A stretch of 64,000 nucleotides of DNA from Hymenobacter lucidus (GTDB lineage Bacteria; Bacteroidota; Bacteroidia; Cytophagales; Hymenobacteraceae). Positions 19,301 to 27,236 of the stretch are shown here, piece after piece. Where the stretch lies: positions 434,001-498,000 of the forward strand of contig NZ_JAJADR010000003.1 of assembly GCF_020447265.1 (NCBI RefSeq). The letters run 5' to 3'. Position 1 is the stretch's first letter. Each line of letters begins with the position of its first letter. The notes under the pieces were generated by a model. The model ran no database searches, was not told where the DNA came from, and saw nothing but the letters and a program-made list of their open reading frames with translations. The translations under genes were made by a program, and so were the position numbers.

Positions 19301-19559
19301 GCGCCCCATCCTCATGACCTCGCTGGCCTTCGTGGCCGGCATGCTGCCCATGATGGGGGCGCAGGGCCCCTCGGCCCTGGGCAACCATTCCATCAGCATC
19401 GCGGCCGCGGGCGGCATGCTCACGGGCGTGGTGCTGGGCTTGTTCCTCATCCCGCTGCTGTTTGTGATTTTTCAACGCTTGAACGAGCGCCTCAGTGGCA
19501 CGTCTCAGCCCGCCCCGGCCAAGCCGGCCCGGGTGCCGGCCCACGCCACGGTTAGCTAA
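16374..19559 (+). CDS. RND efflux permease, AcrB/HAE1 type
   Basis: 1061-aa inner-membrane proton/drug antiporter, the normal length for AcrB homologues. The N-terminus 'FKVFIERPVLSTVISILLV' is the first transmembrane helix, followed by a large periplasmic loop. The proton-relay residues are present: D407-D408 in 'GIVVDDAIVVVE' and K945 in 'LLAKNAILIVEF'. The pattern of 12 transmembrane helices and two periplasmic loops is kept. The presence of the Asp-Asp pair and this N-terminus place it with hydrophobe/amphiphile exporters rather than heavy-metal CzcA pumps. Substrate unknown. Confidence 0.96.
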   Translation: MFKVFIERPVLSTVISILLVIVGALALWKLPIQQFPDIAPPAVQVTALYPGANAETLLRSVAPSLEEAINGVEHMVYMNSTASNDGSLVISVNFQLGTDPDQAAVNVQNRVAQATSQLPAEVVQQGVTVAKQQNSFVMLLNLYSDDAKQYDQTFLDNYAQINLVPELKRIPGVGSTVLFGGNRAYSMRIWLKPAQLASYNLTPGEVMAAIQDKNLEAAPGRLGESSQEAFEYVIKYKGKRSQPLDYENMIIRANADGSMLRLKDVARVELGSASYNSNVRISGKPGINIGVFQAAGSNANELQIAVGKVMKKLEKNLPAGVKQQTMYSTKVALDLSIEQVEHTLVEAFILVFLVVFIFLQDFRSTLIPAIAVPVAIVGTFFFMQLMGFTINLLTLFALVLAIGIVVDDAIVVVEAVHSKLEEGTHSVKEATTSAMSEITGAIISITLVMAAVFLPVGFLEGSTGVFYRQFAFTMAIAIVISAVNALTLSPALAALFLKHTPHDHDDEHPAPSTFKTRFFAGFNRSFERLTARYVGSIRFLVRHKWVGLSGLVLVVVLTGWLAKRTPTGFIPSEDQGFIAISMALPAGSSLDRSNHIAQEIEQQLQAMPAVDKINLLSGFNILTSSSSSSALTLFVILKPTKERGAVQDINAIMATMREKAATIKGADTFVFTTPTVPGFGNVEGLEVVLQDRTGGSLPKLGQVGREFIGELMKQPAIGVAFTSFRADYPQLEAEVDEVKAAQLGVSVKAVLQTMQAYFGSAQASDFNRFGKYYRVIVQADQANRADPTALNGAFVKNDRGEMVPLRTLVRLKRVFGPETASRFNLFNSLTINATPKPGYSSGDAIKAVEAVAEKHLPSGFTYEYSGLTREEISSGSQSTVVFLMCIVFVYFLLAAQYESYILPFAVLLSLPAGIFGVFAAIGLAGITNNIYVQVALIMLIGLLAKNAILIVEFALQRRHAGEPLVRAALNASASRLRPILMTSLAFVAGMLPMMGAQGPSALGNHSISIAAAGGMLTGVVLGLFLIPLLFVIFQRLNERLSGTSQPAPAKPARVPAHATVS

Positions 19560-19564
19560 CATCC

Positions 19565-20992
19565 ATGACTACTCTTAAGAATACCCCCCGGCGCCGCCTG
19601 GCGCTGGGGCTGGCTACCCTGCTGGTCGTTGCCTCCTGCAACGTGGCCAAGAACATTCCGCTGCCCACGCTGCCGCTGCCCGCCACCTACCGCACGGCCC
19701 CCACCGCCGATACGGCCTCCATCGCGGGCCTGCCGTGGCGGAGCTTCTTTACCGAGCCCGCCTTGCAGCAACTGCTCGACAGCGCCACCGTGCGCAACAA
19801 CGACCTGCAGCTGGCCCTGCGCAACATCGCCTCGGCCGAGGCCACCCTCAAGCAGGCGCGCTGGGGCAATATCCCTGCCGTGAGCTTGCAGGCGGGCGTG
19901 ACCACCAACCGTCCGTCGGGCAACAGCCTGAACGGCATTTCCCTCAGTCAATTCCTGGGCACCAAGCACATTGAGGACTACAACCTGGCGGCGGCCGTGA
20001 GCTGGGAAGCCGACATCTGGGGCAAAATTCGCAACCGCACGGCCGAGGCCGGGGCCGCCTACCTGCAGAGCCAGGAAGCACGCAAAGCCGTGCAAACCCA
20101 GGTGGTGGCCCAGGTAGCCCAGGGCTACTACAACCTCTTGCTGCTAGATACCCAGCTGGCCGTGGCCCGGCGCAACTTCGCCCTCACGGACAGCACCTTG
20201 CGCTTTACCCGGCTGCAGTTCACGGCCGGCCTGGTCACGGCGCTGGCTGTGCAGCAGGTGGAGGCCCAGCGCCTGCTGGCGGCCGGCCTTATCCCGCAGT
20301 TTGAGCAAGGCATCACGGTACAGGAAAACGCGCTGAGCATCCTAGCCGGGCGCCTGCCGGGCGGCATTAGCCGCAGCGGCAACCTGCTGGCGTTGCAAGT
20401 GCCGGTGGTGGCGGCGGCCGGTGTGCCGGCAGCCCTGCTGGCCCGGCGGCCCGATGTGCGCACCGCCGAGCTGGCCCTCGACCGGGCCAACGCCGCCGTG
20501 GGCTACACCAAAGCCGCGCTCTACCCCACGCTCTCCATCACGGCCCAGGGCGGCCTCAACGCCTTTCAGGCCAGCAACTGGTTTACCGTGCCGGCCTCCC
20601 TGTTCGGGACGGCGTTTGCGGGGCTGGCGCAGCCGCTGTTGCAGCGGCGCGCCCTGCGCACGCAGTACGAACTGGCCCAGCTAGACCGCGAGCGCACCGT
20701 CATTCAGTTCCGGCAGCAGGTGCTGGTAGCAGTGGGCGAAGTCTCCGACGCCCTGGGGCAGGTAGCGCGCACCCAAACCCAGCAAACCATTGCCACCGAC
20801 CGCGTGCGGGCGTTGCGCCTGGCCACCACCAGCGCCGGCCAGCTCTTCCGCAGCGGCCTGGCCAGCTACCTCGAAGTCATTACGGCCCAGAGCAACGCCC
20901 TGCAAAGCGAGCTGGAGCTAGCCTCCTTGAAGCGCAGCCAGCTGGAAGCCAACGTGGAGCTGTACCGGGCCGTGGGCGGCGGCTGGCAGTAA
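19565..20992 (+). CDS. RND efflux outer-membrane factor lipoprotein (OprM/NodT type)
   Basis: 475-aa TolC-like channel lipoprotein. The lipobox 'VVASC' puts the lipidated Cys at C25. The two OEP repeats are visible, with 'AAAVSWEADIWGKIRNRTAE' in the first and 'RRPDVRTAELALDRANAAVG' opening the second, as in OprM. It starts 5 bp after the permease stop and completes the tripartite pump. Confidence 0.95.
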   Translation: MTTLKNTPRRRLALGLATLLVVASCNVAKNIPLPTLPLPATYRTAPTADTASIAGLPWRSFFTEPALQQLLDSATVRNNDLQLALRNIASAEATLKQARWGNIPAVSLQAGVTTNRPSGNSLNGISLSQFLGTKHIEDYNLAAAVSWEADIWGKIRNRTAEAGAAYLQSQEARKAVQTQVVAQVAQGYYNLLLLDTQLAVARRNFALTDSTLRFTRLQFTAGLVTALAVQQVEAQRLLAAGLIPQFEQGITVQENALSILAGRLPGGISRSGNLLALQVPVVAAAGVPAALLARRPDVRTAELALDRANAAVGYTKAALYPTLSITAQGGLNAFQASNWFTVPASLFGTAFAGLAQPLLQRRALRTQYELAQLDRERTVIQFRQQVLVAVGEVSDALGQVARTQTQQTIATDRVRALRLATTSAGQLFRSGLASYLEVITAQSNALQSELELASLKRSQLEANVELYRAVGGGWQ

Positions 20993-21075
20993 TAAGCCTT
21001 TATCCGGTCTACTCGCCCTCCCTCCTTCGACCAGCGAATGCTAGGCAACATCCTTCTATTCCCACCCCAATTCCC

Positions 21076-21351
21076 ATGGATACCAAGTCCCTCGTCAAGC
21101 TAGCCAAGTCGCTGAGCGACCCGAACCGCCTGCGCATGTTGCAGGAGATTGCGCGGGCGCAGCGGCTGGGATGCGCCAATCTGTATGAGTTTGTGCCCAT
21201 CAGTCAGCCCTCCATGTCGCAGCACGTGAAGGCCTTGGTTGATGCAGGGCTGGTGAATTCGTGCAAGGAGGGCCGCAACATGTACCTAACTATCAACACG
21301 GAAAAGCTGCAGGAGCTAGAAAGCTTTCTGCAGTTGCTGAAGATGAGCTAG
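21076..21351 (+). CDS. Second ArsR-family regulator, paralogue of the one at 14649
   Basis: 91-aa winged-HTH regulator with 'MDTKSLVKLAKSLSDPNRLR', recognition region 'VPISQPSMSQHVKALVDAGL' and 'KEGRNMYLTINTEKLQELES'. It is about two-thirds identical to the ArsR at 14649 over its length, and nearly identical at DNA level over the first 46 nt. The single Cys of 'LGCANLY' sits near, but not at, the corresponding Cys of the paralogue. It lies 83 bp after the pump operon on the same strand with no terminator or TAnnTTTG element between, so it is probably its last gene. It could act alone or form mixed dimers with the first ArsR. Confidence 0.9.
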   Translation: MDTKSLVKLAKSLSDPNRLRMLQEIARAQRLGCANLYEFVPISQPSMSQHVKALVDAGLVNSCKEGRNMYLTINTEKLQELESFLQLLKMS

Positions 21352-21446
21352 CTCTTTTGCTGCAAGTCACTGCTTAACCATGCGTTTCCAAGCCGGACCG
21401 AAGCAAGGCCTCGACGGGAAACGATAAACCACTCTATCCCCATCCC

Positions 21447-22193
21447 ATGAAAATCGGAATCATTGGTACCGGCCCTGTCGGCGGCTCCCTCGCCAAAAAC
21501 CTGTCCGCCCTCGGCCACCAAGTGAAAGTGACCAACACCCGCCAGCCGGCCGAACTGGTCCGCAAAGCCCAGGAATTGGGGGCTAGCCCCGCCACCCTGC
21601 AAGAGGTGGTGCAGGACGTCGACCTCGTTTTTATCGCCGTGCCTTTCAAGGTACTTAATGAGTTTCCCAAAGACCTGTTCCGGTCGTTGCCTCCCGAGGT
21701 AATTGTGGTGGATACCGGCAACTACTACCCCTTCCGGGACGATAAAATCGAGGCGCTGGAGCAGGGCCAGCCGGAGAGCGTGCTGGCGGCCGAGCAACTG
21801 GGTCGTCCCACTCTGAAAGCCTTCAATAACCTGCTGGCCGAAACGATTGCCAGCGGCGGTACCGCGCCCGGCACGCCCGGCCGCATTGCCCTTTCCATTG
21901 CGGGCGACGATGCGCGCGCCAAGCAAGTCCTATCCGACCTCTGCAACGCCCTCGGCTTCGACGTGGTGGACGGGGGTAGCCTGGCCGACTCGTGGCGGCA
22001 GCAGCCCGGCACCCCGGCCTACTGCACCGAACTCACGGCCTCGGAGCTGACCCAGGCCCTGGCCAACGCCGTGCCCGGCAAAGCCCCGCAGATACGCGAC
22101 CAGATTATCTCGGAGCTGCTGCAACGCGCAGCGTGGCCTACGCGCGAAGAAGTAGTGGCCGGCAACCGCGCCCAGCAGCTAGGTAAGGCTTAG
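21447..22193 (+). CDS. F420-dependent NADP reductase-like oxidoreductase (NADPH-dependent)
   Basis: 248-aa protein with an N-terminal Rossmann fold ('KIGIIGTGPVGGSLAKNLSALGHQV') followed by 'TNTR' at the adenine-ribose phosphate site, as in NADPH-binding members of the F420-dependent NADP reductase family. In bacteria without F420 such proteins are called NADPH-dependent F420 reductase-like or NAD(P)-binding proteins and usually use flavins or quinones. Follows the second arsR by 95 bp. Probably supplies reducing power to, or works beside, the downstream flavin enzymes (inference). Confidence 0.85.
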   Translation: MKIGIIGTGPVGGSLAKNLSALGHQVKVTNTRQPAELVRKAQELGASPATLQEVVQDVDLVFIAVPFKVLNEFPKDLFRSLPPEVIVVDTGNYYPFRDDKIEALEQGQPESVLAAEQLGRPTLKAFNNLLAETIASGGTAPGTPGRIALSIAGDDARAKQVLSDLCNALGFDVVDGGSLADSWRQQPGTPAYCTELTASELTQALANAVPGKAPQIRDQIISELLQRAAWPTREEVVAGNRAQQLGKA

Positions 22194-22239
22194 CCAGTCG
22201 AGGCCCTACCAACTGAATACAACTTCAATACAAACTCAC

Positions 22240-23145
22240 ATGGAAAACCAGCAACACCCGACCGTCCTTGTTTTGGGCGCCAGTGGCACTATCGGCCGTC
22301 AAGTGGTAAAAGACCTGGAAGGTCAAGCCGTCAACGTACGCATCACGTCGCGCAACCAAGAGACAGTGGAACAGCTTCGCCGCGAAGGCAAAGACTGCCA
22401 CTACCTGGACCTGGATGACCCCAGAACCTTCGCACTGGCGCTTGCCGGGGTGGACCGGGTGTTTCTGCTAACCGGCTACACGGTGGCCATGCTCACGCAA
22501 AGCAAAACCCTGGTGGATGCGGCCAAAAAAGCCGGCGTCCGCCATATCGTGCACGTGGGCGTGTTCGCGGAGTGGGACACGACCGATGCGCACTTTGCCT
22601 GGCACCAGCTGATTGAAAAGTACATCGAGGCCAGCGGCATCGCCTGGACCCACCTTCATCCAAACATGTTCATGGAGGTATTCACCGGGGTGTACATCCC
22701 GAAGAATCTAACCTACACCAGCTACTGGGACGATAGACGAGTCGGCTATATAGCCTCCAGTGACATTGCGGCGGTGGCCGCCAAAGCTCTCGTCGATGGG
22801 CCAAAGCGGCACGGCGGTCAGCACTACTGGCTAAGTGTGGAAACCTTCAACGGCCAAGAAATTGCGGCGCTGTTGAGCGAGGTGACCGGCCTAAAAATAA
22901 AGCACGAAGACAAAGGGCTGGAAGGCTTTAAAGAGCTGATTCAAACGTTGCTGGCCAATGGGGCGGAGAGCTGGTACGCCAAGGCCAACATTGACTTTGT
23001 GACGCAGATGCTCGACGGCAGAATGTCTTACATGTCCATGGTGCAAAACGATATTCCCTACGTGCTCGGCAGACCGGCCAAGACCCTTCGGGAATTTCTG
23101 GAGGAGCATAAAGCGGCGATTGTGGCGTCAGCAAAGGCCCTGTAA
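22240..23145 (+). CDS. NmrA/HSCARG-type NAD(P)-binding protein
   Basis: 301-aa atypical SDR. The glycine-rich 'VLVLGASGTIGRQVVKDL' and 'RITSRN' form the NAD(P)H site; the catalytic Tyr-xxx-Lys of classical SDRs is absent, as in NmrA-like sensors and azoreductase/quinone-reductase relatives. 'VGVFAEWDTTDAHFAWHQLI' and 'WTHLHPNMFMEVF' match this family. 46 bp after the previous gene on the same strand. Confidence 0.87.
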   Translation: MENQQHPTVLVLGASGTIGRQVVKDLEGQAVNVRITSRNQETVEQLRREGKDCHYLDLDDPRTFALALAGVDRVFLLTGYTVAMLTQSKTLVDAAKKAGVRHIVHVGVFAEWDTTDAHFAWHQLIEKYIEASGIAWTHLHPNMFMEVFTGVYIPKNLTYTSYWDDRRVGYIASSDIAAVAAKALVDGPKRHGGQHYWLSVETFNGQEIAALLSEVTGLKIKHEDKGLEGFKELIQTLLANGAESWYAKANIDFVTQMLDGRMSYMSMVQNDIPYVLGRPAKTLREFLEEHKAAIVASAKAL

Positions 23146-23233
23146 AGGACATGCAGGTGCTGCATAGCATCGGCCGGGCCCTAGGCTTGCGCAGAAGATT
23201 CTGCCGGGGCGAAAGCACGCATTCATACTTCAA

Positions 23234-24361
23234 GTGATGAACAATAGAAAAACGTTAAAGCTGGCCGCCGTCATCGATGGGCCGGGATGGAATTTTTCCT
23301 CCTGGCGCCACCCCGCCATGCCCGCCGACGCCGGCGAAAACATCGATTTCTTCATTCAACAGGCGCAGCTGGCGGAGCAGGCCAAGTTCGAAACCCTGTT
23401 TTTGTACGACGTGAGCCACGTCGGCCCCGGCAACATCCCGTACTACCTGAGCATGTTCGAGGGCGGGACGCTCATGTCGGCCCTGGCCATGAAAACGGAG
23501 CGCATCGGCCTCTCGCTGACGGCTTCTACCTCCTACACCGACCCCTACAACCTGGCCCGGCAGGTCTTATCCTTGGACAAACTCAGCAAGGGTCGAGCCT
23601 CGTTGAATGCCATCACTTCCAACCCGGGCGGGATGGTAAACTTCAGCCGGGGCCACCTGGGCAAAGCCGACCAGTACCCCATGCACGAGGAGTTTCTGGA
23701 AATTCTGCTGAGCCTGTGGGACACGTACGAGGACGACGCCTTTCCCCGCGATAAGGAAAGCGGCGTCTTCCTGAACCCGCGCAAGATGCACCCCATCAAC
23801 TACCGCGGAAAGTACTTCTCCGTGGATGGCCCGCTGAATCTGAGCCGCTCGGTGCAGGGCCGGCCGGTGTTGTACATGGCCGGCAGTTCACCCACCTTCG
23901 TGGACCTGGCCACATCCTACACCGACGGCGTCTTCATGGCGGGCAGTTCCTTCGAAGAAACAGTATTGCTCGCCAATGCGCTGACCGCGAAGCTGGTTGA
24001 AAAAGGCCGGCAGCCGGCAGACTTCGTGCGCTCAGTGGCGCAAAACCCCATCGTGGGCCGCACCGATGCTGAGGCCTACGCGAAGTACCAGGCAATCCGC
24101 GCCCTAGGTCCTTATTCGCACCGACCGGTTCCCTTATTCATGGGCTCCGCCGAACGCATTGCCAACGAGATACAGAAGTGGTATGAGGCCGGAGCAATCG
24201 ATATGCTGATGGTTCAGCAAGACCATCCGTATGGGATACAGGACTTTATCGAGCTGGTGGTGCCCATTTTGCAGGAACGTGGCCTCTTTCATACGGAGTA
24301 CGAGGCCGAAACCCTGCGGGGAAATCTCGGCCTGTCGAAACCCGCGTTCCGAACCATTTAA
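23234..24361 (+). CDS. LLM-class flavin-dependent monooxygenase, NtaA/SnaA/DszA type
   Basis: 375-aa bacterial-luciferase-like TIM barrel. 'WNFSSWRHP', 'AEQAKFETLFLYDV', 'TERIGLSLTASTSYTDPYN' and 'GRASLNAITS' are signature stretches of the NtaA/SnaA/DszA/EmoA subgroup, which uses FMNH2 from a separate reductase to oxidise xenobiotics or sulfur/nitrogen compounds. Family members are usually ~430-450 aa. Here about 60 residues are missing between 'AEAYAKYQAIRAL' and the C-terminal 'SAERIANEIQKWYEAGAIDM', while the frame is intact, so the substrate lid may be reduced. Confidence 0.9.
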   Translation: MMNNRKTLKLAAVIDGPGWNFSSWRHPAMPADAGENIDFFIQQAQLAEQAKFETLFLYDVSHVGPGNIPYYLSMFEGGTLMSALAMKTERIGLSLTASTSYTDPYNLARQVLSLDKLSKGRASLNAITSNPGGMVNFSRGHLGKADQYPMHEEFLEILLSLWDTYEDDAFPRDKESGVFLNPRKMHPINYRGKYFSVDGPLNLSRSVQGRPVLYMAGSSPTFVDLATSYTDGVFMAGSSFEETVLLANALTAKLVEKGRQPADFVRSVAQNPIVGRTDAEAYAKYQAIRALGPYSHRPVPLFMGSAERIANEIQKWYEAGAIDMLMVQQDHPYGIQDFIELVVPILQERGLFHTEYEAETLRGNLGLSKPAFRTI

Positions 24362-24437
24362 CCCACGCTTCCCTTCTCTTTCCTGCTATTCAAGCCGCTG
24401 GACGGCCAACCCCAGCGGCCACTAATCTAAAGAAGCC

Positions 24438-25484
24438 ATGCCTACGCCTGTTCACGAGTCCAGCCGCCCAGAAAAGCCGCCGGTCGCCTATTCCATCCTA
24501 GACCTAGCCATCGTGTCGCAAGGCCGCACGATACAACAAACCCTCCACGACTCCCTGGCCTTAGCCCAGGAAGCCGAAGCACATGGCTACCAACGGTACT
24601 GGCTGGCCGAGCACCACAATTCCGATAATATCGGCAGCAGTGCCACCTCTTTGCTCATTGGTTACGTCGCCGAAAACACGGCCACCATTCGCGTGGGCTC
24701 AGGTGGCATCATGCTGCCCAATCACTCACCCTTGATTGTGGCCGAGCAGTTCGGCACGCTGGCGCATTTGTACCCCAACCGCATCGATTTGGGCCTGGGC
24801 AGAGCCGCCGGTACCGACTCGCAAACCGCGCAGGCCATCCGCTCGGATTTCATGCAGGCGGCCCACTCTTTCCCCCGCGAAGTCGGAAAAATCCAGGAGT
24901 ACTTTTCGCCGACAAACAAGCACGCCGCCGTTCGGGCCCCGGTGGCCGAGGGCACCGACGTGCCCCTGTACATTCTGGGTTCCAGCACCGACAGCGCGCA
25001 TTTGGCGGCCAAGCTGGGCTTGCCGTACGCGTTTGCCAGCCACTTTGCCTCCACCCACCTGCTCGACGCTTTGCGGATTTACCGCGCAGAGTTTAAGCCG
25101 TCGGCGGCGCTGAGCCAACCGTATACCATCGTAGCCATCAACGCCTACGTGGCCGATACCGACGAAGAAGCCCAACGACAGTTCACGAGCGTTATCCGGA
25201 TGTTTGTCGGAATGTTGACGGGGAGAACGAAAGAGCCCATGCAGCCGCCGACTGACATGACCGAAGAACTGCAAGAAATGTGGCAGCACCCTGCCGTCTA
25301 CCAAATGCTCAAGTACTCCTTCGTCGGCAGCAAGCAAACCGTCAAGCAACAGCTGCAAGCATTTCTGGTCGAAACGCAGGCCGATGAACTCATCACCGCT
25401 TCCAGTATGTACGCGCTAGAGGACCGTCTCAAATCCATCCGGTTGTTTGGAGAAATTATGAGGGAGTTAAATGAGCACAGCTGA
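24438..25484 (+). CDS. LLM-class flavin-dependent oxidoreductase (YhbW/MsnO8-like)
   Basis: 348-aa luciferase-like monooxygenase of the second, shorter subgroup: 'YSILDLAIVSQG', 'AEAHGYQRYWLAEHHN', 'TIRVGSGGIMLPNHSPLIVA', 'ALYPNRIDLGLGRAAGTD'-type motif near 110 and 'YILGSSTDSAHLAAKLGLPY'. These bind FMN and act on unknown small molecules. Lies 76 bp after the NtaA-type gene on the same strand, the last gene of the co-directional block starting with the pump. Confidence 0.9.
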   Translation: MPTPVHESSRPEKPPVAYSILDLAIVSQGRTIQQTLHDSLALAQEAEAHGYQRYWLAEHHNSDNIGSSATSLLIGYVAENTATIRVGSGGIMLPNHSPLIVAEQFGTLAHLYPNRIDLGLGRAAGTDSQTAQAIRSDFMQAAHSFPREVGKIQEYFSPTNKHAAVRAPVAEGTDVPLYILGSSTDSAHLAAKLGLPYAFASHFASTHLLDALRIYRAEFKPSAALSQPYTIVAINAYVADTDEEAQRQFTSVIRMFVGMLTGRTKEPMQPPTDMTEELQEMWQHPAVYQMLKYSFVGSKQTVKQQLQAFLVETQADELITASSMYALEDRLKSIRLFGEIMRELNEHS

Positions 25485-25863
25485 CAGGCAACAGGGGATT
25501 CAACGCCGCCTTATGAGAGTCTGCCTAGCCCCTTCTTGCACCCGACAAGGAGCGAATGAGAGGATGTTCACGAAGCAGTAACTTGCTTTAACCGAACAAC
25601 GATGCAAGAGCTAATCCAAGGCCTATGAGCATCAGTACGGCATGCGACATGGTGTCCCAATTGCTGCCGGAGTCCATGACAACACCAAACAGTGGCTTGA
25701 CCGGGGCGGCGCTGAAGCTGGGAGTATCGGATGAGAATAGGTACTCAGGGCAAGCTCTATAAATAGAGTTGCGCAGCCCCGGGTGAGCGAAAAAACGTGG
25801 TTTCAGGCTTAGTCCCGGGCCAGAACCCGCATTCGGACAGCCGGCAGCTGAGCATTCTGGCTA
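25485..25863. other. Intergenic stretch with a possible membrane-protein remnant on the minus strand
   Basis: 379 bp between the flavin oxidoreductase and pyrC. On the minus strand a frame runs open from about 25850 to a stop at 25592 and ends in a hydrophobic helix ('MSHAVLMLIGLGLALASLFG'). It has a stop codon just upstream and no good start, so if real it is a fragment. Nothing else is recognised here. Confidence 0.3.
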
Positions 25864-27141
25864 TCAGCGCTCAAGCAGAATGTCTACCCCCAGAATCACC
25901 AGGTCTACCCGGCCTTTCAACGTCTGGTCGATGAAGGGCGTGTTCTGGGATTTCGATTTCATGAATTCCCGCGTGAAGGTTGTTTCCGCTTCAGTATCGA
26001 ACAAGACGCACTCGGCTTGTTGGCCGACTTCGATGGCGGCTACTGGCAGGCCCATCAGGCGGCGGGGCTCCGCCGAATAGCGCTTCACCACCAGGTCCCA
26101 CCCGAACTTTCCGGGCTCCACGAAGTGGTGGTAGAGCGAAACCAGGGCTGTATCCAGGCCGGTGATGCCGTTGGGCGCGCTGATAAAATCCTGGGCTTTT
26201 TCGAACGGCGTGTGCGGCGCGTGGTCGGTGGCAATGAGGTCGAATACGCCTTCTTTGAGCCCTTCGAGCAGGGCATCGCAATCCGCCTGGGTCCGCAGCG
26301 GCGGATTCATCTTATAGTTCGTGTCGTAGTCGCCGATGTGCTCGTCGGTGAACATCAGGTGGTGCGGAGCCACTTCGGCTGTGACTTTCACATCGCCGCG
26401 GGATTTCCACCAGCGGATGGTTTCCATGCCGAGCTTGCTGGACACGTGCTGAATGTGCACGTGCGCACCCGCCGCCCGGGCCAGGCGGATGTCGCGGTCG
26501 ATGATGATTTCCTCCGCGCAGGCCGGCGAGCCCTTGATGCCGAGCCGGTAGCTCATTACCCCTTCGTTGAGGGCGCGTGGGCCAGCCAGTTCTGGTACCT
26601 CGCAGTGGCTGGCGAAAAACATCCCAAACTCAGTGGCATACTGCATTGCCCGCAGCAGCACGGCCGGGTCGGCGGTGGTGTCCCCGTCGTCGGTGAGCAT
26701 CTTGACCCCGAGTCCGCGCATGCCTTCGATTTCCGCCAGTTCCTTGCCCTCGCGGTTCTTGGTGACGCAGCCGGAAGTGTACACCGGAATGCGGGACCGG
26801 TGCTTGGCATTTTCCAGCACGGTAGCTATTGCGGTGGCTGAGTCGAGGGCCGGGCGGGTGTTCGGCATCATCACCACGCCGGTAATGCCGCCGTTGATGG
26901 CCGCTTCGCTCCCCGTAGTGATAGTCTCCTTATTCTCAAATCCAGGGGCGCGGAAATGAACGTGGGCATCAAACATGCCAGGCATCAGAATCCGGCCTCG
27001 CGCGTCGATGACGCGGGCCCCCTCTGGAGGGGCGAGGCTTTTGCCGATGTTCTGAATTATTCCTTCGACAATCAGGACATCACTCTCGATAAGCACGGGT
27101 GAATTTTCAGAGGCGATGCGGGCGTTTTGAAGGAGAAGCAT
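25864..27141 (-). CDS. pyrC: Dihydroorotase
   Basis: Amidohydrolase of 425 aa catalysing the third step of UMP synthesis, cyclisation of carbamoyl-aspartate to dihydroorotate. Zinc ligands are visible in 'DAHVHFRAPG' (HxH) and 'IQHVSSK', and the catalytic Asp in 'IATDHAPHTPFEK'. I start at 27141 (MLLLQNARIASEN) because the amidohydrolase fold begins there; the frame stays open 88 codons further upstream across the pyrB-pyrC gap without resembling protein. It lies 95 bp downstream of pyrB. The symbol follows the pathway; by sequence it is a class I (PyrC2-like) enzyme. Confidence 0.95.
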   Translation of the reverse strand: MLLLQNARIASENSPVLIESDVLIVEGIIQNIGKSLAPPEGARVIDARGRILMPGMFDAHVHFRAPGFENKETITTGSEAAINGGITGVVMMPNTRPALDSATAIATVLENAKHRSRIPVYTSGCVTKNREGKELAEIEGMRGLGVKMLTDDGDTTADPAVLLRAMQYATEFGMFFASHCEVPELAGPRALNEGVMSYRLGIKGSPACAEEIIIDRDIRLARAAGAHVHIQHVSSKLGMETIRWWKSRGDVKVTAEVAPHHLMFTDEHIGDYDTNYKMNPPLRTQADCDALLEGLKEGVFDLIATDHAPHTPFEKAQDFISAPNGITGLDTALVSLYHHFVEPGKFGWDLVVKRYSAEPRRLMGLPVAAIEVGQQAECVLFDTEAETTFTREFMKSKSQNTPFIDQTLKGRVDLVILGVDILLER

Positions 27142-27236
27142 GGGTGGAGGAGTGCTGTAAACCGGCAAGGAGTGTGGGGCTATTCGGACTGTTGAACAAG
27201 AAAATACACGGGCGAACCAACCGCCGCGTTCGGCAT

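Noticed and set aside
17430..19562. 710-codon open frame antisense to the AcrB-like gene
   Set aside because: Rich in His, Arg and Gly with no domain, lying wholly opposite an intact RND permease. GC-rich coding DNA often leaves the complementary strand open.
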